Assembly: GCA_020720105.1 (NCBI GenBank)
Contig: DYPF01000002.1
Span: forward strand, 4,473-38,281
DNA length: 33,809 bases
Source: Chloroherpeton thalassium
GTDB taxonomy: Bacteria > Bacteroidota > Ignavibacteria > Kapaibacteriales > UBA2268
Direction: 5' to 3'
How positions within the stretch are numbered: the first letter of the stretch is position 1; each line of letters opens with the position of its first letter. Of this stretch, positions 14,746 through 23,140 are shown in pieces. A model generated the notes under the pieces. It ran no database searches. It was not told where the DNA came from and saw nothing but the letters and a program-made list of their open reading frames with translations. Made by a program: the position numbers and the translations under genes.

Positions 14746-16256
14746 TGCTGTGGAATTGCATTAGGTAAATAATCAATCAAATTAGACGCAGAAAACCCGA
14801 AATGCGAGATATTCTCAAGGAAATAATCGCCAGATTTACTGTGAATAAAAGCACCGAGACTTGCCGATGTAATGCCGTCAAGTCCTTGTGCAAGAAATGC
14901 GGCGATAATTCCAGTAAGGACATCTCCACTGCCAGCAGTTGCCATTATCGGATTGCCATAAATATTCCAATACGATAAATCACCATTGGAAATTACAGTA
15001 GGAATGTGTTTCAATAAGATAGTACAATTTAGTTTTTCAGCCCATTCCTTAGCCAACAGGTAGTGTTGCTCGGCAACTATACTCCGTGGAATGGAAGATA
15101 ACTTAGAAAACTCTCCAATATGTGGAGTAAGAACAATATTTTCTCTAAGAGGAAAGTTTAATAATTCAGGAGTAATTGCATCTGCATCAAAAACAATTGA
15201 CACTCGGTTAGGAATATCTTTGATTATCCTCTCCACAATTAGACTTGTGAATAAATTCTTTCCCAATCCAGGACCGATAGCGATAGCATCCATATTTTGA
15301 GCAAACTCAATAATTCTATCAATTTCGCTTGTGTTGATATGTTCTCCATCTTTTGCAAGTTCAATTGGAATTACTTCTGGAAAGAGATGAGAATGAACAC
15401 GAGGTGTCATTAGATAAACCAAACCAGCACCAGACTTGATAGCAGCATTTGAAACAAGTGCAGCAGCACCGGGCATACTACTCGAACCAGCAATTACTAA
15501 CAATTTACCATTGTCAAATTTACTGCTGACTCTTTTCCTAATTGGCAAAAGTGTATTAATGTCTTGATCTTCTAAAATATGAACTTTACTTAGAGAATTT
15601 GCAATTTTATTTGGAGCTCCCAAGTAACCTACAGATATTTCACCACACATTTCTGGACCTTGATTGAGCAACATTCCAGTTTTGATAGCGAACATAGTAA
15701 TTGTATAATCTGCTTTAAAGCATAGTGAATGAGCAATTCCATTTTCGGCGTTCAATCCTGTTGGCACATCAACAGCTATTTTAGCTGTTTGGATAGAATT
15801 CAATTTTTCCATTATATTCACAACTAAACCACGAAGTATTTCCGAACCACCGACTCCAATTAAAGCATCAATAATTATTGGATAATCAAAGTCAAGGGAA
15901 TTAATCTCGTACTCAGTTTCGAGCTTATGAGTTTTGATCAAAAGATTTTGCAATACTAAATAGTTCTGGAATGTTTCGGGAGTCATCTTATCAACTGAAC
16001 CTATCCACATTACTGTAATGTCGAATTCATCGCAGAGTTGGCGAGCAACAGCAAATCCATCTCCACCATTATTGCCACTTCCACATAAAATCAATATTCT
16101 TTTATCATTACTTTTCTTATCATCAATAATAGTTTTAATCTTTTCGGCAACCGAGCGAGCGGCATTTTCCATCAATATTTCAGATGGGATTTTATATTCA
16201 ATAATAGCAGTAGAATCTGCAATTCTTACTTCATTCGGTTTTAAGATATATTTCAT
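14742..16256 (-). CDS. nnr: Bifunctional NAD(P)HX epimerase / ADP-dependent NAD(P)HX dehydratase
   Basis: This enzyme repairs hydrated NADH and NADPH. The N-terminal YjeF_N (epimerase, NnrE) half shows LMENAARSVA and GSGNNGGDGFAVARQL (59-74) with DALIGVG and VDVPTGLNAENG. The C-terminal carbohydrate-kinase-like (NnrD) half shows LVIAGSSSMPGAAALVSNAA, AIGPGLG, FDADAI, VLTPHIGEFSKL and TAGSGDVLTGIIAAFLAQG with catalytic D445. The 504 residues match the fused bacterial form. It starts the nnr-vanZ-RR-tgt operon. A TAATTTTG box ends 13 nt before its ATG, and there is no Shine-Dalgarno sequence, suggesting a very short leader. Confidence 0.95.
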   Translation of the reverse strand: MKYILKPNEVRIADSTAIIEYKIPSEILMENAARSVAEKIKTIIDDKKSNDKRILILCGSGNNGGDGFAVARQLCDEFDITVMWIGSVDKMTPETFQNYLVLQNLLIKTHKLETEYEINSLDFDYPIIIDALIGVGGSEILRGLVVNIMEKLNSIQTAKIAVDVPTGLNAENGIAHSLCFKADYTITMFAIKTGMLLNQGPEMCGEISVGYLGAPNKIANSLSKVHILEDQDINTLLPIRKRVSSKFDNGKLLVIAGSSSMPGAAALVSNAAIKSGAGLVYLMTPRVHSHLFPEVIPIELAKDGEHINTSEIDRIIEFAQNMDAIAIGPGLGKNLFTSLIVERIIKDIPNRVSIVFDADAITPELLNFPLRENIVLTPHIGEFSKLSSIPRSIVAEQHYLLAKEWAEKLNCTILLKHIPTVISNGDLSYWNIYGNPIMATAGSGDVLTGIIAAFLAQGLDGITSASLGAFIHSKSGDYFLENISHFGFSASNLIDYLPNAIPQQ

Positions 16257-16269
16257 TTTTTATTTTTTT

Positions 16270-16277
16270 CAAAATTA
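16270..16277 (-). promoter_or_regulatory. Putative -7-type promoter box (TAATTTTG) for the nnr operon
   Basis: The plus strand reads CAAAATTA; on the coding strand this is TAATTTTG ending 13 nt before the nnr ATG. With the box for the divergent 16350 gene it makes this 93-bp spacer a likely bidirectional promoter region. No -33 TTTG is apparent. Confidence 0.4.
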
Positions 16278-16337
16278 ATTAATTTTTTTTGATAAATAAA
16301 TTATTTTTGCTAATTAAAGAGTTTATTCATTCTTTCG

Positions 16338-16345
16338 TAATTTTG
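16338..16345 (+). promoter_or_regulatory. Putative -7-type promoter box (TAATTTTG), possibly giving a leaderless mRNA
   Basis: TAATTTTG ends only 4 nt before the ATG of the SpoIIE phosphatase gene at 16350. If it works like a TAnnTTTG -7 element, transcription would start at or next to the A of the ATG. No Shine-Dalgarno sequence is present, consistent with leaderless translation. Confidence 0.4.
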
Positions 16346-16349
16346 CTTT

Positions 16350-18464
16350 ATGATAAGTAAACAAGATATATTTTCTCTAATTCAGGACAGAAAAAAATTG
16401 CTTTTTGCAATAATAATTGCCTTAATCATCAAGTTAATAGGTGATTTTGGGTTTTATTATTTTTTTGGAGCATTTGCTTTTGATAAAAATATCATCTGGA
16501 AATTAACAACAACAATAATAATTACAATATTAATTATTTCTTACTTCTCATTAGCTGTAAAGCCCAAAGTAGAGAAGTTTGATAATTTATTTGTTGATAA
16601 ATTTATTAATGATATTAAAAATCTCGCAATTATATTTGCAGTTGGAGTGGGATTACTTTTGCTTATTCCAAACACTCGAAAATTGCTAAATGATCAAGAA
16701 ATTCCTTATAATTTAATAGTTCAATTATTTGGTTGGTATTTTGTTGTTCTTAGCTTTTTAACTGCAAGATATTTTTTACGATGGGTTACTGTTCTTAAAA
16801 ATTCAAGAACATTAAAATATCTACAATTTTCCAAGTGGGCAATAATTTTTGTCTTGAGCAATATTTTTGTTGTTAAAACACTGAATTATTATTACGATAT
16901 AGGGATAATAGTAAATATTCTCGATACATTACAGTTTTTCTTGTATATTTATACATTTATTGTTAGTTACCAACTTGCGTCAGATAATAATTGGCTAAGG
17001 TATTTAAATAAATCTCAGAAGAGACAATTTAATTATTTGTTAAGTTTAACAATAATTATGGCTTCGATTATTTTGGCAAGCACTTCGGGCAACTTAAGAG
17101 CATCAACAGATTTAATTTTTCCGAACATCAAAGATTTTGTAATTTATGTAATAGTTGTAATTGTTGGTTTCCAGATAAATCTGATATTTCAGAATAGAAC
17201 AAGCAATAAAGCAGAATTGGATCAAGGCGCTTCAACAATTTCAGCTCTTGATAGATTTAATAAATATATATTGAAATCTGATATTTTAGACAATACTGAA
17301 TTATTAAAAAAATTTATTTCATCTTTGAGCGAAGTAATACAAATAGATTTTTCTTGGAGTGAAAGTTATTTAGTTGAAGGAAAATCTTCTATTATTACAA
17401 TGAATGGTGTGGAAGAAAAATTTTATAATTTTTTAACAAATAGTCCAAACTATCAATCAACCCTTAACAATGCTTCAAATACTATTGTTATAGCTGGATT
17501 ATATGAATTAGGATTGAATCTTAAATACAATAATTATAGAAAATCAATAATATTAATCCCAATTTTTCAAGGAAACCAGAAAACATCAACAATAATAATT
17601 GGCAGAAATAAGGAATATGCATTTTCTATTGGTGAAGTGCAAATAATCAACACTTTTGTTACAAATTTCGCAGTAGCAATTCAGAATAATAAATTGATGC
17701 AAGAGGCAATAGAAAAGCAAAGATACCAATTTGAATTAAATTTAGCTCAGAGTATTCAGAGGAAAATTTTGCCTGAGAATTTGCCCGAGTTGAAGAATTA
17801 TTCAATAGCAGGAAAATCTATTCCAGCAAATGAGTTAGGTGGAGATTATTTTGATTTTGTTTATTTAAGGAACAAGAAACCGGTGATTTTGATAGCAGAC
17901 GTTTCGGGAAAAGGGGTCTCGGCGGCTTTGTATATGGCAGAATTGAAAGGTATTATTATTTCAATTGTAAAATATGTAGATGATATAAAGGAATTAGTTC
18001 TCCAGCTAAATGATATTTTAGTAAAAAATACAGAAAAACAAATTTTTATTACTTTAGCAGCGATTGCAATTAATGATGATGAGGGTGAAATTTGCTATAT
18101 TAGAGCGGGTCACACTCCTTTGTTAGTTAAGCAGAATGGAATTATTCAACAAATAAGTTCGAAAGGAATGGCTTTGGGGCTGGTAGCTGGCAAGGTATTT
18201 GAAGAAAATTTAGAAGTGAAGAAATTAAAACTTCAAAGCGATGACTTTTGTTTTGCCTTCACTGATGGATTAAGTGAAATGAGAAATGCAGAAAATGATG
18301 AATTTGGATTATTCCGAATTGGAAACCTTTTACAAAATAGCAACATCGATGATGCCAAAAACGTATTAAATATTATAATTGAAGAATCTAATAAATTCAA
18401 GCAAAATAGGCAACTTGTAGATGATTTGACAATAATGTCTTTAATGTTCAAAAAAACGGAGTAA
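16350..18464 (+). CDS. Membrane-bound SpoIIE-type serine phosphatase (RsbU-like)
   Basis: This 704-residue sensor phosphatase probably dephosphorylates the STAS protein encoded next to it. The N-terminal half has about eight hydrophobic segments (roughly 16-40, 49-70, 90-106, 122-140, 161-178, 184-206, 228-244, 262-280). A GAF-like region follows (about 305-450), then a helical linker with LAQSIQRKILPENLP, and the PP2C/SpoIIE domain. The latter has ELGGDYFDF (GGD 497-499), ADVSGKGVSAAL (D517), RAGHTPLLV, FTDGLSE (D639) and DDLTIM (D691/D692), so all metal ligands are present. It is very AT-rich. The STAS gene follows after 2 bp, with GGAG from the end of this gene serving as its ribosome-binding site. 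The input signal is unknown. Confidence 0.92.
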   Translation: MISKQDIFSLIQDRKKLLFAIIIALIIKLIGDFGFYYFFGAFAFDKNIIWKLTTTIIITILIISYFSLAVKPKVEKFDNLFVDKFINDIKNLAIIFAVGVGLLLLIPNTRKLLNDQEIPYNLIVQLFGWYFVVLSFLTARYFLRWVTVLKNSRTLKYLQFSKWAIIFVLSNIFVVKTLNYYYDIGIIVNILDTLQFFLYIYTFIVSYQLASDNNWLRYLNKSQKRQFNYLLSLTIIMASIILASTSGNLRASTDLIFPNIKDFVIYVIVVIVGFQINLIFQNRTSNKAELDQGASTISALDRFNKYILKSDILDNTELLKKFISSLSEVIQIDFSWSESYLVEGKSSIITMNGVEEKFYNFLTNSPNYQSTLNNASNTIVIAGLYELGLNLKYNNYRKSIILIPIFQGNQKTSTIIIGRNKEYAFSIGEVQIINTFVTNFAVAIQNNKLMQEAIEKQRYQFELNLAQSIQRKILPENLPELKNYSIAGKSIPANELGGDYFDFVYLRNKKPVILIADVSGKGVSAALYMAELKGIIISIVKYVDDIKELVLQLNDILVKNTEKQIFITLAAIAINDDEGEICYIRAGHTPLLVKQNGIIQQISSKGMALGLVAGKVFEENLEVKKLKLQSDDFCFAFTDGLSEMRNAENDEFGLFRIGNLLQNSNIDDAKNVLNIIIEESNKFKQNRQLVDDLTIMSLMFKKTE

Positions 18465-18466
18465 TA

Positions 18467-18817
18467 ATGGAAAACACAAAAAACATAGAAAAATTCAGTC
18501 TAACAATTGAACATTTTCAGGGATGGGTAGTAATTAAAATACAAGGCTATCTTGATGCTCATACATCTCCAATCTTAGAAAGCACTATTTCTGATACTAT
18601 TAAGAATGGTGAAAATAAAATTGTAATTGATTTTGAACATTTGGATTATATTAGTAGTGCTGGATTTGGAGTATTTATGGAATTTATCGAGGAAATAAGA
18701 GAAAACGAGGGAGATATTGTATTGGTAAATTTGAATGAAAAAATTCACAAACTTTTCGAATTATTAGGTTTTACATATTTATTTAAGATATATCCAACAA
18801 TCAATGAACTTATATAA
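18467..18817 (+). CDS. STAS-domain anti-sigma factor antagonist (RsbV/SpoIIAA-like)
   Basis: A 116-residue single STAS domain. Partner-switching antagonists of this type are phosphorylated on a serine by a HATPase kinase and dephosphorylated by a SpoIIE phosphatase. The motif LDYISSAGFGVFMEF gives S63 as the likely phosphosite, by analogy with MDSSGLG in SpoIIAA. Other family features are VIKIQGYLDAHTS and IVIDFEHLDYIS. Its stop overlaps the next start by one base (TAATG), so it is coupled to the kinase gene. Flanking by phosphatase and kinase genes makes the assignment strong. The downstream regulated protein (sigma factor or other) is not in the window. Confidence 0.93.
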   Translation: MENTKNIEKFSLTIEHFQGWVVIKIQGYLDAHTSPILESTISDTIKNGENKIVIDFEHLDYISSAGFGVFMEFIEEIRENEGDIVLVNLNEKIHKLFELLGFTYLFKIYPTINELI

Positions 18818-19257
18818 TGAACAATAATTCATCAATATTGCATTTTGAGACTGAGGTTTGTGCCGATACTTCTAATTTGCTTAAAATTAGAGAGCAATTA
18901 ACCCAATTTCTAAACGAGATAAACTTTGATAAAGACAATATTATCAAGGTTTTGTTAGTCGTTGATGAATATATTACCAATATTATCCGTTATTCATATA
19001 AAGAAGATTCGTCAAAAAGTATCAAAATGATAGCTGATTCAGATGGTTATCTATTGAAAATAGAAGTTTTTGATGACGGAGATTCATTTAATGTTTTAGA
19101 CTATCAAACAAATGCAATTGAAGATCATATTAAAAGACCACATAAAGGTGGTCTGGGAATACCATTTATGAAACTTTTTGCTAATTCGATTGAATACTTT
19201 CCGAAAAGTGAAAAATCCAAATCTAATGTAACTCGCTTCAAATTTATTTCTAATTAA
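18817..19257 (+). CDS. HATPase-fold serine kinase / anti-sigma factor (RsbW/SpoIIAB-like)
   Basis: A 146-residue GHKL-type ATPase. The N box is in VVDEYITNIIRYSYKED, the G1 box is VFDDGDSF, and the G2 box is KGGLGIPFMKLFAN, followed by RFKFIS at the C-terminus. This matches the HATPase_c_2 family of RsbW-type kinases, which phosphorylate a STAS antagonist and hold or release a sigma factor. It is the third gene of the phosphatase-STAS-kinase set. No sigma factor gene follows; ccmC starts 34 bp later with its own promoter-like box. The partner may be encoded elsewhere or may not be a sigma factor. Confidence 0.92.
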   Translation: MNNNSSILHFETEVCADTSNLLKIREQLTQFLNEINFDKDNIIKVLLVVDEYITNIIRYSYKEDSSKSIKMIADSDGYLLKIEVFDDGDSFNVLDYQTNAIEDHIKRPHKGGLGIPFMKLFANSIEYFPKSEKSKSNVTRFKFISN

Positions 19258-19268
19258 ATTTTTTTTCA

Positions 19269-19276
19269 TAATTTTG
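19269..19276 (+). promoter_or_regulatory. Putative -7-type promoter box (TAATTTTG) for the ccm cluster
   Basis: TAATTTTG ends 15 nt before the ccmC ATG, which lacks a Shine-Dalgarno sequence. A T-rich run precedes it. This implies a short leader and separates the ccm transcript from the upstream partner-switching genes. Confidence 0.4.
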
Positions 19277-19291
19277 TAAAAATAATATCTT

Positions 19292-20278
19292 ATGCAAGGC
19301 TTAGTAATAGCATCAAGCGTGATTTTAGGTGTAGTTGTTGGTTTTTTACCTCAACTATCCAGACCCAAACCTAATTGGTGGAAAATATCAATTTTATTAT
19401 TATTTTTTATTAATTTATTTTTAATATTAACCCCAACTTTAGTTAGTGATACCTCTTATGCTGCTTATTTAGCAAACCAAGATATTCAAGAGAAAATAAC
19501 ATTAGAATATAAACCAATTTCATTTTCATCGCAAAAGGATACGTTTTACTTAGCAAACTTAAATTATCCAATTCTGAATACTCAAAAAATTAATATTGAA
19601 AATACAAAATTAATTGACGTTCAGTATAATCAAGAATTAAAAGTTTTTAATATAGTTAGTGTAAATAAATACAATATCATTCCAATTTCCTATCCGTTAA
19701 TATTGGAATTGAAGGAAAGAATCAAGATAATGGTTATTCACGTGCCAATTGCATGGGTTTCGGTTCTGGCTTATTTACTTTCAATGATATACTCAATAAT
19801 GTATTTACGCAACGGGAAATATGAACACGATATAATCGCCAATGCTTCCGCAAATGTTGGAGTAATGTTTACAATTTTAGCTACAGTTACTGGAATGATT
19901 TGGGCAAAATTCAACTGGGGAAGCTACTGGAATTGGGACCCACGCGAAACATCAATATTTATATTATTGCTGATTTATTTTGCATATTTTGCTTTACGTT
20001 CATCAATCGATAATCCACAAACAAAGGCTAAATTATCTGCAGTTTATCTGATAATTGCATTTGCCGCTGTTCCTTTTTTAGTTTTTATTTTACCAAGAAT
20101 ATCAAGTGGCTTGCATCCAGGTGCTTCTGGCGAAAATACTGCGGGTCCTGTTTTAGGTGGTGGAGCCGAAATGCTAAATCCAAATTTGTTAATGACTTTT
20201 GGATTTTCGATGTTCTGCTTTTCATTATTATTTTTCTGGATTTTAAATTTAAAAATTCGTTCTGAATTAATTAAATAG
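19292..20278 (+). CDS. ccmC: CcmC/CcsA-family haem-handling protein for cytochrome c maturation
   Basis: This membrane protein displays haem on the periplasmic side for transfer to CcmE. The tryptophan-rich haem-handling motif WGSYWNWDPRET (from residue 209) and the flanking histidines H150 (VIHVPIAW) and H275 (GLHPGASGE) are in place. The core (about 140-325) matches CcmC. The N-terminal 138 residues are an addition: two hydrophobic segments (4-20, 31-50) and a probable periplasmic stretch of about 85 residues. At 328 residues it is longer than the usual CcmC of about 240-250. A ccmD-like gene, ccmE and ccmF follow directly, so CcmC is the best name. No ccmA or ccmB is in the window. Confidence 0.9.
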   Translation: MQGLVIASSVILGVVVGFLPQLSRPKPNWWKISILLLFFINLFLILTPTLVSDTSYAAYLANQDIQEKITLEYKPISFSSQKDTFYLANLNYPILNTQKINIENTKLIDVQYNQELKVFNIVSVNKYNIIPISYPLILELKERIKIMVIHVPIAWVSVLAYLLSMIYSIMYLRNGKYEHDIIANASANVGVMFTILATVTGMIWAKFNWGSYWNWDPRETSIFILLLIYFAYFALRSSIDNPQTKAKLSAVYLIIAFAAVPFLVFILPRISSGLHPGASGENTAGPVLGGGAEMLNPNLLMTFGFSMFCFSLLFFWILNLKIRSELIK

Positions 20279-20287
20279 AGGTTTTAA

Positions 20288-20440
20288 ATGGATTTTTTAG
20301 GAAATCATACTTTATATATAGTTTTATTAATTTCTCTAATTGTTTGGATTGTTTTCTTTGTTTATATGTTTATGATTGACAAGAAAATATCAAAATTAGA
20401 GAAACTCCATACTTATGACTTAACAAAAAAGGATAGTTAA
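20288..20440 (+). CDS. ccmD: CcmD-like single-pass membrane microprotein (50 residues)
   Basis: This 50-codon gene runs from ATG at 20288 to TAA at 20440. It translates as MDFLGNHTLYIVLLISLIVW, then more hydrophobic residues to about residue 30, and a charged tail DKKISKLEKLHTYDLTKKDS. That is one transmembrane helix followed by a basic cytoplasmic tail, the architecture of CcmD, which helps release holo-CcmE from CcmC. It fills the space between ccmC (9 bp upstream) and ccmE (1 bp downstream). AGAGG, 7 bases before its ATG, is a good ribosome-binding site. CcmD is too short for firm homology; position and topology carry the call. Confidence 0.75.
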   Translation: MDFLGNHTLYIVLLISLIVWIVFFVYMFMIDKKISKLEKLHTYDLTKKDS

Positions 20441-20441
20441 T

Positions 20442-20834
20442 ATGAACAAAAAATATATCATAATTGGAGGCATCGTCGTTGCTTTTACAATTCTTGCAAT
20501 TTTTTCCTTTGATTCTGGTAAAATAGAATATAGTGATTTTGCAACTGCTAAGAAAAATGAAAAAGTAGTTCAAATTATTGGTAAAGCATCGAAAGATATG
20601 CCTGTAGATTACGATGAGAAGAATAATAAACTCACATTTCTACTTGTTGACGAAAAGAATCAATCTGCACCAATAGAATATAATGGTCCAAAACCAAACA
20701 ACTTCGACATTGCACCAATGGTAGTTGTGAAAGGAAAATTTGAAAATAACAAATTCGTAGCAAATGAAATATTAACAAAATGTCCCTCAAAGTACGAAAG
20801 TAAATTTGAAGACGTTAAAAAGCAGGGGATATAA
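20442..20834 (+). CDS. ccmE: Cytochrome c maturation haem chaperone CcmE, CxxxY variant
   Basis: CcmE is the periplasmic haem chaperone between CcmC and CcmF. The 130-residue protein has an N-terminal membrane anchor (about 4-22) and an OB-fold domain with VVQIIGKAS, KLTFLLVD, IEYNGPKPNNF, MVVVKGKFENNKFVANEILTK. Where classical CcmE has the haem-binding HxxxY motif, this one has C114-P-S-K-Y118, the CxxxY form known from archaea and some Desulfovibrio-type systems. AAGGAT upstream of the ATG, inside the end of ccmD, is a good ribosome-binding site. The C-terminus is short. Position between ccmD-like and ccmF supports the call. Confidence 0.93.
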   Translation: MNKKYIIIGGIVVAFTILAIFSFDSGKIEYSDFATAKKNEKVVQIIGKASKDMPVDYDEKNNKLTFLLVDEKNQSAPIEYNGPKPNNFDIAPMVVVKGKFENNKFVANEILTKCPSKYESKFEDVKKQGI

Positions 20835-20836
20835 TT

Positions 20837-23104
20837 ATGTTTGGTCAGGTTGCTGTTTGGATAAGTGTTGTCTTATCCATACTTTTTACTATTCTATTTT
20901 TTATTTCTCACTTCAAAGATGGAAGAATCCGCAGATTTACGAATATTTTCTATTACACATTGCCAATAACACTTGGAATTACCTCTGTATACTTACTGGT
21001 GAATATATTAAATCACAATTACCAATTTACTTATATTTGGCAATATTCCAATAATAGTTTGCCATTGCATTTACTTGTTACTTCATTTTTCTCAGGACAA
21101 GAAGGTTCATTCTTGCTTTGGGCATTGTTAGTTTCAGTTTTTGTGCTTTTTGTTAAGAAAAATGCTCGTGAATATGGCTATGACAATTTGGTGATGGCTC
21201 ATTTCAATATGGTGATGATATTCCTTACCTTAATGATGGTTTTGAAAAGTCCATTTACTTACATTTGGGAATCATTTCCAAACGAAGGGCTAACTACTGA
21301 TTTTATGCCCGTTGACGGAAGAGGATTAAATCCTATCTTAGAGAACTTTTGGAATATGATCCACCCTCCAATACTCTTTGTGGGCTTTGCAGCAATGACT
21401 GTTTCATTTGTTTTTGCTGTATCAGCATTAATAAAAAAAGATTATCAAAATTGGATAAAAGTTGCTACTCCTTGGATACTTTTTGCTTCGGGAATGCTTG
21501 GTACAGGTATTATTTTAGGTGGATTTTGGTCTTATGAAACATTAGGATGGGGAGGCTTTTGGGGTTGGGATCCAGTTGAAAACGCATCTCTTTTACCTTG
21601 GATAGTTTCTGTTGCATTGATACATACTTTATTAGTACAGAAAAAAAATGGAGGTCTGGTAAAAACGAACTTTTTCCTTTCGCTGCTATCATTCATTTTG
21701 GTACTATTCTCAACATTTTTAACACGAAGTGGAGTGTTGGGTGATATGTCGGTTCACTCATTTGGAGAACCGGGTGGGCTAACTTATGCTGTATTGCTCG
21801 GCGGTTTGTTATTATTCTTTTTCTATAGTTTAATATTTTTACTTATTAGATTTAAAGAGATCAATAAAACAATTCCAAATAATCCATTAATTAGTTCCTC
21901 GCGTGAATTTATTTTATCACTTGGTGCTTTATCTTTGCTTGTTTCTACAGTGATAATCTTCGTTGGAACTACTTGGCCTATTACTACTGAAATTCTTGGA
22001 GCTACCAAAGCATCTGTTGATATAAGTTTCTATGATAAATGGAATTTACCAATTGCAATTGTTATGCTTTTACTTAATGGTGTTGCATATTATTTTGCTT
22101 GGCGTGGTTCCGATATGCAAAAAGTTGTTAAAAGGGCAATTTTACCAATAGTTATTTCAATTATTATTACTACAATTGTATATTTTTTGAAAGTTGATAG
22201 ATTTGATTTGTTGTTATTATTCTTTGCTTCAATTTTCTCATTTATAATCAACTTCGAGATATTAATAAAAACCGCAAAGACATCTCTGGTTAAAACTGGA
22301 GCAGCTTTATCTCATATTGGAGTGGCATTACTTTTGATTGGTGTTATTTTTAGTGGTGGATATGCCGAAAAAGAAACTCACACGCTTGCTTTAGGCGAAG
22401 AAGAAGAAATCTATGATTATAAAGTAAAATTTATTGGACGTGAATTAGTCAATCCAGATAGAACTGATCAAGAAAGATATAATTACAAATTACAATTTAC
22501 AAAAGGAAATAATAGTGCTGTTATTGGTTCTATAATGTACTTGAGTGATTTTAATGATAGAACAGAAATTTTTTTAGAACCAGGTATTCTAACTACTTTT
22601 TGGAGTGATTTATATGTATCACCAGTTACATTCCATCAAAATCAAGATTATCCTCAATTTATTCTGAGCAAAGGAACATCTCAATCAATTCCGGGAGATG
22701 ATGATATTCAAATAAAACTTACTGCATTTGATATGTCCGGAGGCGAAACTAACGAAGAGGGTGCATTACTTTTTGGTGCGGTATTTGATATTTCTAACAA
22801 AGGACAAGTTTATACTGATACCCTATATACTTGGATGAATACAACTAATTTTTCAGGAGAACCAGTTTGGGAGGAAGTGCCCGGTACTGGTTGGGAAGTT
22901 GCATTTGGAGGTTTAGCATCGGGTGTGAATAATATGGGAAATACTAAATCTGTTGTTTATTATCGCTCTGCTGGAAATGAATCTCAAAGTATTACTGAGG
23001 CATATACTTTCCAACTTGAATTAAAGCCCTTTATGTATTTAGTTTGGATTGGATCATTTTTTACTGTTTTGGGATTCTTTATTGCTATATTGAAAAAATG
23101 GTAA
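20837..23104 (+). CDS. ccmF: Cytochrome c haem lyase CcmF
   Basis: CcmF completes haem attachment to apocytochrome c at the periplasmic face. The 755-residue protein is somewhat longer than typical CcmF (about 650). It has many transmembrane helices, SGQEGSFLLWALLVSVF, the HPPILFVGFAAM histidine segment, the signature WGGFWGWDPVENASLLPW and the downstream FSTFLTRSGVLGDMSVHSFG. A large C-terminal periplasmic domain (about 510-725) precedes a last helix (about 732-750). AGGGGA before the ATG is the ribosome-binding site and ccmE ends 2 bp upstream. CcmH is not in the window, which would match the reduced systems that accompany CxxxY-type CcmE; that is inference. Confidence 0.95.
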   Translation: MFGQVAVWISVVLSILFTILFFISHFKDGRIRRFTNIFYYTLPITLGITSVYLLVNILNHNYQFTYIWQYSNNSLPLHLLVTSFFSGQEGSFLLWALLVSVFVLFVKKNAREYGYDNLVMAHFNMVMIFLTLMMVLKSPFTYIWESFPNEGLTTDFMPVDGRGLNPILENFWNMIHPPILFVGFAAMTVSFVFAVSALIKKDYQNWIKVATPWILFASGMLGTGIILGGFWSYETLGWGGFWGWDPVENASLLPWIVSVALIHTLLVQKKNGGLVKTNFFLSLLSFILVLFSTFLTRSGVLGDMSVHSFGEPGGLTYAVLLGGLLLFFFYSLIFLLIRFKEINKTIPNNPLISSSREFILSLGALSLLVSTVIIFVGTTWPITTEILGATKASVDISFYDKWNLPIAIVMLLLNGVAYYFAWRGSDMQKVVKRAILPIVISIIITTIVYFLKVDRFDLLLLFFASIFSFIINFEILIKTAKTSLVKTGAALSHIGVALLLIGVIFSGGYAEKETHTLALGEEEEIYDYKVKFIGRELVNPDRTDQERYNYKLQFTKGNNSAVIGSIMYLSDFNDRTEIFLEPGILTTFWSDLYVSPVTFHQNQDYPQFILSKGTSQSIPGDDDIQIKLTAFDMSGGETNEEGALLFGAVFDISNKGQVYTDTLYTWMNTTNFSGEPVWEEVPGTGWEVAFGGLASGVNNMGNTKSVVYYRSAGNESQSITEAYTFQLELKPFMYLVWIGSFFTVLGFFIAILKKW

Positions 23105-23140
23105 TATTACAATTTTATAATATATTACTCTACAATAATA

